From Aureivirga sp. CE67 (lineage in GTDB: Bacteria > Bacteroidota > Bacteroidia > Flavobacteriales > Flavobacteriaceae): DNA of 64,000 nt. Position numbers and translations under genes: made by a program. Location: NCBI RefSeq assembly GCF_015767245.1, contig NZ_JADOTV010000008.1, forward strand, positions 1 through 64,000. The letters run 5' to 3'. How positions within the stretch are numbered: the first letter of the stretch is position 1; every line of letters begins with the position of its first letter. Shown here in pieces: positions 52,415 to 60,088 of the stretch. The notes beneath the pieces were generated by a model. The model was not told the origin of the DNA. It made no database searches and saw nothing but the letters and a program-made list of their open reading frames with translations.

Positions 52415-52912
52415 ATGAACAATAAAAAATTAAATATCTGTCTTTTTATTTTTTTAAGCTTAACTTCCATAAGTTTCAGTCAAAATTTAGATTTTGAAAA
52501 GTTTGAAATTAATGGTTTAAAATTCTATTCGTCAAAAAAATCAATTATTGAAAAATTTGGAGAACCAACAAAAATTTTCGAGCCAAATTATGATTGTGGA
52601 GGCTTGTCAGCTCATTGGCAAAACATTCCTTTTTATTCTCTTGTTTATGAGAATTTCAATTTTATTGGAAATAAAAAAGATGGTTATCTTTTAGAAAATG
52701 TAGACTTTAATAAGCTTTTTTCCATTATAAAAATTAAATATAATAAAGTAATTCTCAATGCAGATTCTACACAAAAAGAACTCGAAAAACTTTTTAAAGT
52801 AAAACTAAAAACGAACGGAAAAACATTAATCCAAAATCAAAATGATGAAGGAATTATTGTTGAATTAAAAAAAGGAAAACTAACTTCTATCTCCTATTGG
52901 ACATCTTGCTAA
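52415..52912 (+). CDS. Secreted hypothetical protein
   Basis: This 165-residue protein has a signal peptide (MNNKKLNICLFIFLSLTSIS to FSQ). The mature part reads FEKFEINGLKFYSSKKSIIE, KFGEPTKIFEPNYDCGG and ends with LKKGKLTSISYWTSC. The phrase IEKFGEPTKI is common to small extracytoplasmic beta-lactamase-inhibitor/SmpA-like folds, but the match is short. Two Cys (about 68 and 165) could form a disulfide. Function is unknown. Confidence 0.6.
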   Translation: MNNKKLNICLFIFLSLTSISFSQNLDFEKFEINGLKFYSSKKSIIEKFGEPTKIFEPNYDCGGLSAHWQNIPFYSLVYENFNFIGNKKDGYLLENVDFNKLFSIIKIKYNKVILNADSTQKELEKLFKVKLKTNGKTLIQNQNDEGIIVELKKGKLTSISYWTSC

Positions 52913-52950
52913 AAAAACAAAGTGACTCAAAAGAGATACTTGAGCCACTT
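52911..52950 (-). terminator. Terminator-like hairpin with leftward T-tract
   Basis: The hairpin AAGTGACTCAA / TTGAGCCACTT (one mismatch) has its T7 tract on the minus strand. It would therefore best terminate leftward transcription from a small ORF at 52960-53112 rather than the plus-strand gene it follows. It may work weakly for both. Confidence 0.55.
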
Positions 52951-52959
52951 CTATACTTA

Positions 52960-53112
52960 TTAAATTAAAAAAGAGTTCTTTATTATTAACTGCTGAATTT
53001 CCATTTGAATCAGATATTCATCTGCAGTTTTGTCATTTTCTTTATTCGTCTGTTTTCTTTTTTCATTAGAAACTTTTTTACGATTCTGAATATTTTTCTT
53101 GACATTTTTCAT
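52960..53112 (-). CDS. Possible 50-residue basic protein
   Basis: The minus-strand ORF from ATG 53112 encodes a Lys/Asn/Gln-rich product: MKNVKKNIQNRKKVSNEKRK followed by a helical tail (YLIQMEIQQLIIKNSFLI). It has no recognised domain. Support is indirect: a hairpin with leftward T-tract follows its stop, and no other gene occupies the 340-base gap (52913-53252). It may be a chance ORF in A-rich DNA. Confidence 0.28.
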   Translation of the reverse strand: MKNVKKNIQNRKKVSNEKRKQTNKENDKTADEYLIQMEIQQLIIKNSFLI

Positions 53113-53252
53113 ATCATATCCGATTGATGTTTCGAATCTACGCAAGAAATAATTCAAAACAATTCTCTTTTTCTTAAACTTTACTATTTCTAAACTCTAT
53201 TTTTTTATTAAAAAATCATATATTTCAGGGTTTTAAAGAAAATATAATTACG

Positions 53253-54821
53253 ATGTCCAATGATAAAAATGATATTTTATTTGAGTTAATTCATTCGCTT
53301 ACAAAGTCTGAAAAAAGACAATTTCGACTTTATGTAGGAAGATTACCTAGAAATAATTCAGCAAATTTCATCACACTTTTTGATATAATTTTAAAGTCAA
53401 AAAAGTATGATGAAGATCTTATTTTAAAGAAAACAAATATTAAAAAACAGCAACTTTCTAACACGAAAGCACATTTATACAGACAATTACTAATTAGTCT
53501 TAAATCAAATCCGAAACATCAAAATATTCCTTCACAAATCCGTGAACAGCTTGATTTTTCTAATGTTTTATACAATAAAGGTTTGTATCAACAGAGTTTA
53601 AAAATCTTAGAAAAAGCTAAAAATTTGGCTCTAAAACATCAGGAAACTAATTTGGCTTATGAAATTGTAGAATTTGAAAAAATCATCGAATCGCAATACA
53701 TCACACGAAGTATGAGCAATCGTGCTGATGCTTTAGCAATTGAAGCAAAAGATCTGAGTTTGCAAAATGTTTTCAGTAGTAAACTTTCCAATTTATCGCT
53801 TCAACTTTATAGTTTTCTCCTAAAAACTGGTTATGCCAGAAACGAAAACGATCATCTTTTTGTGAAAGATTATTTTGAAAAAAGACTTCCAAATTATTAT
53901 TTTCATGAATTAAATTTTAAAGAAAAACTCTTTCTACACAAAGCTTTTTTATGGTATTGTTTTATCGTGCAGGATTTTCTTGGTTCTTATAAATATGCCA
54001 AAAAATGGGTAATGCTTTTTGACGAATATCCAGAAATGAAAAAAGAACACCCTGTTTTTTATCTGAAAGGAATGAATTATTTATTGGAAGCTTTATTTTT
54101 TGTTCAAAAACAAAAACGACACAAAAAAATACTTTCAAAACTAAATAATGATATCTTAAATTATGAATTTGCTAACTCACAAAATACAGCAACACTTTCT
54201 TTTTTATATCAATTTCAGCATCAGTTTAATAGTTTTTTTCTAAAAGGAGATTTCAAAAAAGGAGTTGCTTTTATTCCTGAATTATTAGAAAATCTTGAAC
54301 AACAAAAATCAAAGTTAGACGCACATCATACGATGCTTTTTTATTATAAAATTGCTTGTATGTATTTTGGTGCTGGAGATACCAAAAATTCGATTTTTTA
54401 TCTGCAAAAAATTATTTCTAACAAAAAACTAAAAATGCGAGAAGATCTTTTGTGTTTTACTCGTGTACTGAATTTAGTGGCGCATTATGAAGCTGGAATT
54501 GATTATAATATTGAAAATTTGATTAAAACCACTTACAAGTTTCTTATCAAAATGAATGATTTACATCAAGTGCAAAAAAAGATGATTTTGTTCTTGAGAA
54601 ATCTGAGAAATTTATATCCTCATGAACTAAAAGGAGCTTTTGTAGAACTACATAAAGAATTAAAAGAATTTGAAAATCATCCTTATGAAAAAAGATCTTT
54701 TCTATATCTAGACATTCTTTCTTGGCTGGAAAGTAAAATTTACAACAAACCTGTAGAAACTATTATTCAGGAAAAATTAAATTACAAAACAACTAAATAT
54801 AATATATTTGAAAAAAATTAA
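53253..54821 (+). CDS. Conserved helical-repeat (TPR-like) protein
   Basis: This 522-residue soluble protein has no signal peptide. The N-terminus reads DILFELIHSLTKSEKRQFRL and resembles a winged-helix/HTH-like module (LFDIILKSKKYDEDLILKKT). From about residue 90 on it is a chain of TPR-like helical hairpins (LYNKGLYQQSLKILEKAKNL, YKIACMYFGAGDTKNSIFYL). This architecture is found across Bacteroidota without an assigned function, perhaps a cytosolic scaffold. The downstream lipoprotein gene starts five bases after its stop. Confidence 0.7.
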   Translation: MSNDKNDILFELIHSLTKSEKRQFRLYVGRLPRNNSANFITLFDIILKSKKYDEDLILKKTNIKKQQLSNTKAHLYRQLLISLKSNPKHQNIPSQIREQLDFSNVLYNKGLYQQSLKILEKAKNLALKHQETNLAYEIVEFEKIIESQYITRSMSNRADALAIEAKDLSLQNVFSSKLSNLSLQLYSFLLKTGYARNENDHLFVKDYFEKRLPNYYFHELNFKEKLFLHKAFLWYCFIVQDFLGSYKYAKKWVMLFDEYPEMKKEHPVFYLKGMNYLLEALFFVQKQKRHKKILSKLNNDILNYEFANSQNTATLSFLYQFQHQFNSFFLKGDFKKGVAFIPELLENLEQQKSKLDAHHTMLFYYKIACMYFGAGDTKNSIFYLQKIISNKKLKMREDLLCFTRVLNLVAHYEAGIDYNIENLIKTTYKFLIKMNDLHQVQKKMILFLRNLRNLYPHELKGAFVELHKELKEFENHPYEKRSFLYLDILSWLESKIYNKPVETIIQEKLNYKTTKYNIFEKN

Positions 54822-54825
54822 AACA

Positions 54826-55128
54826 ATGAAAAGAATATTATTTTCCATCATCTTATCTGCTAATTTATTTGTAATTGCTTGTTCTTCTAAAAATATCTTA
54901 GATGAATCTATACAAAATAGTGATAAGAATAAAATTGCTAAAGTAAAAGAAGAAGTCCTAAATCTAGATTACTCAAAAGAGAAGAAAGATTACATTATCG
55001 AAAATCTAGAATTGAGAATCAAATTTTTTGGATTTGAAAAATCAGTTTTGAACGACCATAAAGATAAAAACACCTATCGAGCTGTAATTGAATTATTAGC
55101 AAAAGATTTTGATAATGAGAAAAGTTAA
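54826..55128 (+). CDS. Small lipoprotein
   Basis: The ATG at 54826 was preferred over an overlapping TTG at 54808. The 100-residue product has a lipobox (SANLFVIAC, then SSK) and a short helical mature part (KIAKVKEEVLNLDYSKEKKD, VIELLAKDFDNEKS). No family is recognised. It immediately follows the helical-repeat gene and is probably co-transcribed. A bidirectional terminator ends the unit. Confidence 0.6.
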   Translation: MKRILFSIILSANLFVIACSSKNILDESIQNSDKNKIAKVKEEVLNLDYSKEKKDYIIENLELRIKFFGFEKSVLNDHKDKNTYRAVIELLAKDFDNEKS

Positions 55129-55137
55129 TCAAAAACA

Positions 55138-55169
55138 AAAAAAGTGATTCAAATTGAATCACTTTTTTT
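55138..55169. terminator. Bidirectional rho-independent terminator
   Basis: The perfect stem AAAAAAGTGATTCA / TGAATCACTTTTTT lies between convergent genes, with T-runs in both directions. Confidence 0.93.
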
Positions 55170-55174
55170 AAATC

Positions 55175-56641
55175 TTATTTTGAAAACCAGTCTAAAACTT
55201 GTTGTTTTTCGTAGTTATTTCCTTCTTTATGTTTAAACTCATTATGTGATGGGTCATACTCATAATCTTTAGCCCATTCTTTAAAGTTTTCAGCTAATTC
55301 TTTGATTGCTTTACAAACATATTGAATTTCAGCATCTGTAGTTGTTGGGTGAATTGACATACGAACCCATCCTGGTTTTTCTATCAAGCATCCTTGATTA
55401 ATTTGATCTACAATCGCTGCTGAAGTTGGCGCATCTACATGTAATAAAAAGTGTCCATAAGTTCCTGCACAAGAGCAACCTCCTCTTGTTTGAATTCCAT
55501 AACGATCATTCAATAATTTTACTGCAAGATTGAAATGTAAATCATCAATATAAAAAGAGAAAATTCCAAGTCTTTCTTTAATATGACCTGCTAAAATATG
55601 TAAATTAGGAATTTGCTCTAATTCATTAAATACATACGCATTGATTTCATCTTCTCTTTTTGCAATATTTTCCGTACCCATTTCATCTTTCAACTGAACT
55701 GAAAGTGCGATACGAATCGTTTGTAAAAATCCAGGCGTTCCTCCATCTTCTCTTGTTTCGATATCATCAAAATAATCGTGATCTCCCCAAGGATTAGTGA
55801 AAGTTACAGTTCCTCCTCCAGGACAATCAGGTACATTATTTGTATATAATTCTTTATTAAAAATTAATACACCAGAAGTTCCAGGACCTCCCAAAAATTT
55901 GTGTGGAGAAAAGAAAATAGCATCTAAATATGACTCGTCATCTGGATGCATATCGATTTTTACATAAGGAGCAGAGCAAGCAAAATCTACAAAACAAAGT
56001 CCACCATGTTTATGCATTACTTTTGCAACTCCATGATAATCTGTTTTAATTCCTGTTACATTTGAACAAGCTGTTATAGAAGCGATTTTATTTTTTCTGT
56101 CTTTATGTTTTTCAAGAACTTCCTCAAGTCTGTCTAAACAGATTAACCCTTTTTCATCACAAGGAATAATTTCTACATCCGAAATTGTTTCCAACCAAGT
56201 TGTTTGGTTAGAATGGTGCTCCATATGTGAGATAAAAATTACTGGTCTAATCTCATCTGGAATTTTTGTAAAATCTTTGAATTGTTCTGGAATACGTAAA
56301 CCTAAAATTCTTTGAAATTTATTTACAACTCCAGTCATTCCTGTTCCAGAAGTTATTAAAGCATCATTTGCATTTGCATTTACATGTCTTTTGATGATTT
56401 CTCTTGCTTCATGATAAGCCATTGTCATCAAAGAACCAGTAATTGATGTTTCTGTATGTGTATTTGCAACAAAAGGACCGAAATCATTCAGCATCTTCTC
56501 TTCAATCTCCTTGTACAATCGTCCACTTGCTGTCCAATCCGTATAAATAATATTTTTTTCTCCGTATGGAGAGCTAAAGGTATGATCTATACCTACAATT
56601 TGATCTCTAAATTTGGTAAAATACTGTTCTAATGATTTCAT
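55175..56641 (-). CDS. Class V aminotransferase (cysteine desulfurase-like)
   Basis: This 488-residue PLP enzyme of fold type I has the PLP Lys248 in FFSPHKFLGGPGTSG, Asp219 in CFVDFACSAPY, and the substrate-side motifs SGTGMTGVVNKF and EHHSNQTTWLE. A Cys-rich loop GGCSCAGTYGHF (about 388-399) resembles desulfurase-type active sites but is not the classic SufS/IscS loop. This long form is distinct from IscS and could act on other amino-acid substrates. It lies 16 bases after an outer-membrane protein gene on the same strand, suggesting co-transcription, though a functional link is not obvious. Confidence 0.88.
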   Translation of the reverse strand: MKSLEQYFTKFRDQIVGIDHTFSSPYGEKNIIYTDWTASGRLYKEIEEKMLNDFGPFVANTHTETSITGSLMTMAYHEAREIIKRHVNANANDALITSGTGMTGVVNKFQRILGLRIPEQFKDFTKIPDEIRPVIFISHMEHHSNQTTWLETISDVEIIPCDEKGLICLDRLEEVLEKHKDRKNKIASITACSNVTGIKTDYHGVAKVMHKHGGLCFVDFACSAPYVKIDMHPDDESYLDAIFFSPHKFLGGPGTSGVLIFNKELYTNNVPDCPGGGTVTFTNPWGDHDYFDDIETREDGGTPGFLQTIRIALSVQLKDEMGTENIAKREDEINAYVFNELEQIPNLHILAGHIKERLGIFSFYIDDLHFNLAVKLLNDRYGIQTRGGCSCAGTYGHFLLHVDAPTSAAIVDQINQGCLIEKPGWVRMSIHPTTTDAEIQYVCKAIKELAENFKEWAKDYEYDPSHNEFKHKEGNNYEKQQVLDWFSK

Positions 56642-56657
56642 TTTATAGTTGGTTTAT

Positions 56658-57500
56658 TTAGTTGAATACTCTAAATCTTGCTCCAAATACAATGTTTTTC
56701 TCAAAGAAGAAGAAGTTTTGAGATGCTTTATCAGCAGTACTGTTTGTAGTTCTGATATTTGGCATATCGATAAATCCTCCCTTCATCTCTGTCTGAATAA
56801 AGAACCATTTGAAAAAAGTAAGGTTTAGTCCAACTTTCGCTGACAATCCATATCCTGAAATATGAAAATCATCATGTCTTTCTTTCCCCATAAGAGTAGT
56901 GTTCGTTTTTGGGTATAAAACACCAACTCCTAATCCTTCTGTTAAGTTTACTTCGAAGTTTTCTGTGTGAATTCCTAATAATTTATTGAAGTTATCAAAT
57001 CTGTTTACCTCAATATTCACGTAATTTAACCCATCTGTATGTTCAAATTTCAGAAAATCTTCTGTTAACAAAATATCATCACCATTATAAACACCATCGA
57101 ATCTTGAACCAATATCTATTGTTCCATCAATCTTTACAGTTTGATTTTGTGGCATCACATATTTCATGTGGTCAATACCTAAAGAAACATTCCAGTTATC
57201 ATGGAAAAAATATCCAATTCTAAAGTTTGTTTGTGGTATTGTAATTCTACCTGGATGAAAATATGGATCCAAACCAAATTCTGTTGGTCTATCGTTTGCT
57301 TTTACATTTTCCAATGTAAAGTTGTAACCATTTCCTTTGAATGTAATATCTGAATTAGAATATGTACTTACATTCCAACCCCAATAAAAGAACATCTTCC
57401 CTTTATTTCCTTTTTTCTCTTGAGTTTTTGGAGCGTCTTCTTGCGAAAATGCGCCCAAACTTACAAATAATAATCCTAGGGCTAAAACTAAATTTCTCAC
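56658..57500 (-). CDS. Outer-membrane beta-barrel protein
   Basis: This 280-residue protein has a signal peptide (MRNLVLALGLLFVSLGAFSQ). A Lys-rich linker is followed by alternating aromatic/polar strands typical of an 8- to 10-stranded barrel (FFYWGWNVSTYSNSDITFKG, NFRIGYFFHDNWNVSLGIDH, FFIQTEMKGGFIDMPN). It ends IVFGARFRVFN, with an aromatic near the C-terminus. No porin or enzyme signature is visible. A -7-like TATATTTG lies 145 bases upstream at about 57645. Confidence 0.78.
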   Translation of the reverse strand: MRNLVLALGLLFVSLGAFSQEDAPKTQEKKGNKGKMFFYWGWNVSTYSNSDITFKGNGYNFTLENVKANDRPTEFGLDPYFHPGRITIPQTNFRIGYFFHDNWNVSLGIDHMKYVMPQNQTVKIDGTIDIGSRFDGVYNGDDILLTEDFLKFEHTDGLNYVNIEVNRFDNFNKLLGIHTENFEVNLTEGLGVGVLYPKTNTTLMGKERHDDFHISGYGLSAKVGLNLTFFKWFFIQTEMKGGFIDMPNIRTTNSTADKASQNFFFFEKNIVFGARFRVFN

Positions 57501-57872
57501 TATTTTATATTTAAATTAAACTTTTCATATTTTTTCATTCAAAACCTTCCATATTCGATTTAATTCTATTTACATTTTTTAACAAAACATAAATTATAAA
57601 TTAACATTTTAACCAAATCAAGCTTGAAAAGAGAAAATATTTTACAAATATATCAATATTAATATTGAATTATCTATTTTTTTACATTTGAATGATATTT
57701 TCGAATTTTTAAACGAATTGGCAATATTAGATTTTTAACCTGAATAAAAACATGATATTTGTTAACCTAAACCCAATAAATTATACTTTTTAAACAAAAA
57801 AATAGACCATCTTAAAAAGATAGTCTATCATTATTCTGTTTTTGAATTATTATAATTTTTAATTCCTAAAAA
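57501..57872. other. AT-rich intergenic region with 16-bp palindrome
   Basis: These 372 bases hold no ORF of note. A perfect palindrome, TCAATATTAATATTGA (about 57653-57668), lies next to a minus-strand TATATTTG element (57645-57652), a possible operator/promoter for the outer-membrane protein gene. A leftward terminator sits at its right end. Confidence 0.4.
57796..57828 (-). terminator. Rho-independent terminator (leftward)
   Basis: The minus-strand stem ATAGACTATCTT / AAGATGGTCTAT (one mismatch) is followed by TTTTTTTG. It ends the PrcB-like lipoprotein gene. Confidence 0.85.
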
Positions 57873-58346
57873 CTATTTAACCTCGTTCAATTTATATTTT
57901 TTTGAAGAGTTCTCAATATCGATTACGTAAATTGGAGTAGTAATAGCTTGCATTGCCATTCCTGAAGGTTCTAAAATTTTATAATTAATTGTAGTTTCAT
58001 CCCCTTTCTTTTCAATGCTTTTAATCTCAACATGATATCCTCCCGTATTTCTTTGCCCTAAAGCAAAAGCAAAAACTGCTTTTTTATCAAAATCAATTTT
58101 TGGAACTGGAACTCCAGGTTTTCGAGTTGAATTTAGTTTTCCATAAATATTAGCTAGATCATTTTGAGTTTTAATCTGATATACTTTTTGTTCTTTGATT
58201 AAACTAAGTTGATCATCTAAAATGACATTATAAGAAAGATTGTTTTCTACTTGTTCAGATTTTGTTTGGCTTCTTGTACTCTTACATGAAATTGTTGTAA
58301 CAGTTGTAAGACCTACAGCCATCATATAGATAAAATATTTTTTCAT
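57873..58346 (-). CDS. Lipoprotein with PrcB-C-like domain
   Basis: This 157-residue lipoprotein has a lipobox (VTTISC, acylated Cys). The mature domain includes VYQIKTQNDLANIYGKL, VPKIDFDKKAVFAFALGQRN, TGGYHVEIKSIEKKGDETTI and a tail with TTPIYVIDIENS. The G-x-x-x-TGGYxVxI plus PSGMAMQAITTPIYVIDI pattern matches the PrcB C-terminal domain family, associated with protease complexes in Treponema and found as single-domain lipoproteins in Bacteroidota. No protease gene is adjacent. Confidence 0.75.
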   Translation of the reverse strand: MKKYFIYMMAVGLTTVTTISCKSTRSQTKSEQVENNLSYNVILDDQLSLIKEQKVYQIKTQNDLANIYGKLNSTRKPGVPVPKIDFDKKAVFAFALGQRNTGGYHVEIKSIEKKGDETTINYKILEPSGMAMQAITTPIYVIDIENSSKKYKLNEVK

Positions 58347-58494
58347 AATTGATTATGTTTTTTTCGGTTGCGAAATTTATTAAATATACTTTTATTTAAC
58401 CAAGTTTTATACCAAATAATCTATTTTGTTTTGATAAAAAAATATTAAGACTTTATTTTTTTAAGCAAAAACTTTACGATTTTTGTAACTTTAA

Positions 58495-58653
58495 GAGCCT
58501 GTTTAAAATTGTATCAGAATTGTTTTGTAGCTTATTAAATTGATCTTTTGAAGTTTTTTTTGAGTGCATAGCATCGCTATGAACTAAGAAAAAGACAATT
58601 AAAGAGCTTTTAAGAAGCGTAGAAAACTTTTTGATATGAATTTAAATAGGCTC
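58495..58653. mobile_element. MITE-like element 1
   Basis: This 159-bp non-coding element has imperfect terminal inverted repeats of about 22 bp. The left end reads GAGCCTGTTTAAAATTGTATCA; the right end, reverse-complemented, reads GAGCCTATTTAAATTCATATCA. It is flanked by a 3-bp duplication, TAA (58492-58494 and 58654-58656). An internal hairpin, CATAGC-ATC-GCTATG, lies at 58567-58581. It shares architecture with the element at 59862-60025. It sits between the lipoprotein gene and the thioredoxin-like gene, 32 bases ahead of the latter's ATG. Confidence 0.7.
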
Positions 58654-58685
58654 TAATACTAATTATTAATTTAATCTAAACACTT

Positions 58686-59240
58686 ATGCCAGCAGTAGAA
58701 TCTGAAATGTTAGCATTAGGAACCAAAGCTCCTAATTTTCATTTATTAGATACAGTTTCAGGAAAATATCTGGGACTAAAAGATGTACAAGGAGAAAAAG
58801 GAACTTTTATATTTTTTATTTGTAATCATTGTCCATACGTGATTCATATTATCAAAAAACTAGTGGAAATTTCTAATGAATATCAGGTAAAAGGAATTTC
58901 TTTTGTCGGAATTTCTTCAAATGATGTTGTGAATTATCCAATGGATAGTCCAGATAAAATGACTGAAAACGCAAAAGAAAACGGATTTGGATTCCCTTAT
59001 CTTTATGATAATACACAATTGATTGCTAAAGATTATAAAGCTGCTTGTACTCCAGATTTATTTTTCTTTGATGAAAATCTTGAATTGGTTTATCGTGGTC
59101 AGTTTGACGATTCTAGACCTGGAAACGGAATTGCAGTTACAGGAAAAGATTTAATTCACGCATTTGATGCACATTTAAACGGAAAAAAAATTGATTCAAA
59201 CCAGACACCGAGTATTGGTTGTAGTATCAAATGGAAATAA
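58686..59240 (+). CDS. Thioredoxin-fold (AhpC/TSA) protein
   Basis: This 184-residue protein has no signal peptide. The thioredoxin-like core contains the redox motif CNHCP (FFICNHCPYVIHIIKK, Cys46 and Cys49 approximately) at the position of the CxxC active site. It continues with GISSNDVVNYPMDSPDKM and YKAACTPDLFFFDENLELVY (cis-Pro region). This family of redoxin-domain proteins is common in Bacteroidota and cyanobacteria and probably reduces disulfides or peroxides in the cytosol. MITE-like element 1 ends 32 bases upstream and may have displaced or carried its promoter. Confidence 0.85.
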   Translation: MPAVESEMLALGTKAPNFHLLDTVSGKYLGLKDVQGEKGTFIFFICNHCPYVIHIIKKLVEISNEYQVKGISFVGISSNDVVNYPMDSPDKMTENAKENGFGFPYLYDNTQLIAKDYKAACTPDLFFFDENLELVYRGQFDDSRPGNGIAVTGKDLIHAFDAHLNGKKIDSNQTPSIGCSIKWK

Positions 59241-59242
59241 TA

Positions 59243-59273
59243 AAAAAAGTCTCTTAATTGAGACTTTTTTTAA
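59243..59273. terminator. Bidirectional rho-independent terminator
   Basis: AAAAAAGTCTC / GAGACTTTTTT stem between convergent genes; it overlaps the stop of the leftward GIY-YIG-like gene. Confidence 0.85.
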
Positions 59274-59608
59274 TCGATTATTGTAGGTTTCTTTTTGTAA
59301 ACATAAATAAAAGTAGATCGGTTTGTATACCCTCCTTTATAATCTTTGTCCAACATTCCTATTCTGTGCAATTCTGTTTCCAAATCTAGAGACATTTGAA
59401 TAGATTCTAAATCCCAAGCTTTCCAATATTTACATTCCGCTTTGTTTTTTGCTTCATGCTCTCTTTTTCTCCGTGCACTGTTATTTGTAATTCCTACATA
59501 CCATCTTTTATGATTGGATACTAAAAAGGAATTTCTTCTTACCCATTTAAATATTTCTCTCTTTACTTTTCGTTTTCTTTTTGTTTTTTTTGATGAAAAT
59601 TTGAACAT
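59270..59608 (-). CDS. Degenerate GIY-YIG-like protein
   Basis: This 112-residue basic protein has a Lys/Arg-rich N-terminus (KFSSKKTKRKRKVKREIF). The segment RWYVGITNNSARRKREHEAK (residues about 36-55) contains the YIG half of the GIY-YIG nuclease motif and the following Arg and EH. A downstream LDLETELHRIGM supplies a candidate metal-binding Glu. The GIY half is not recognisable (FLVSNHKR, with only six residues to YVG instead of about ten), so catalysis is doubtful. Free-standing GIY-YIG proteins of this size (UPF0213-like) are common but have intact motifs. Confidence 0.65.
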   Translation of the reverse strand: MFKFSSKKTKRKRKVKREIFKWVRRNSFLVSNHKRWYVGITNNSARRKREHEAKNKAECKYWKAWDLESIQMSLDLETELHRIGMLDKDYKGGYTNRSTFIYVYKKKPTIID

Positions 59609-59861
59609 AAATTAATTTACAATGCTTTATAAAAAGCTATTCTTACAACTTTTAATATTTATAAGAAACAAAGTTAATTAAAATTTATTTTCATTACTAT
59701 ATAAAGTTTTTTAACTACATTTTTTAAACTATTTATGATTTTTAAATTACACTAAACAACTTCAAGCTTATTCAACTCATTTTCAAACAAAAACAGTTTA
59801 TAAAAACAAAAAAATAGCCAACAAAATGACTATTAAATTTTAAAAATAAATTCTTTACTTA
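59609..59861. other. AT-rich intergenic segment
   Basis: Between the GIY-YIG-like gene and MITE-like element 2 I see no ORF. A short hairpin with a leftward T7 tract (AATAGTC / GGCTATT, about 59808-59836) lies just left of the element and looks like a leftward terminator with no gene in front of it. Confidence 0.35.
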
Positions 59862-60025
59862 GAACTCATTTAAACTTTTAAACTCAAAATTCGTTTCAAA
59901 CATGTTCATTACTGGCTTGTGAAAAATTTTAACCATAGCTAAGGCTATGCTGAAAATTTTTCTCTTCACCATCAATAAACATCAGATGAAACTCCTTGTT
60001 TTGGCAAAAAAGTTTAAACGAGTTC
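59862..60025. mobile_element. MITE-like element 2
   Basis: This 164-bp non-coding element has terminal inverted repeats GAACTCATTTAAACTTTT (left) and, reverse-complemented at right, GAACTCGTTTAAACTTTT. It is flanked by a 3-bp TTA duplication (59859-59861, 60026-60028). A long interior hairpin (about 59921-59966) is centred on CATAGC-TAAG-GCTATG, with AAATTTT arms. It has the same size, terminal consensus (GARCYYRTTTAAA) and CATAGC/GCTATG core as the element at 58495-58653. No transposase is present. Confidence 0.7.
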
Positions 60026-60032
60026 TTAAAAC

Positions 60033-60061
60033 AAAAAAGCAACTCAAATAAGAGTTGCTTT
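60033..60061 (-). terminator. Rho-independent terminator (leftward)
   Basis: The minus-strand stem AAAGCAACTC / GAGTTGCTTT with T6 follows recQ. Confidence 0.85.
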
Positions 60062-60088
60062 CTAATATCTTAAACGAAAAACTAAAAA

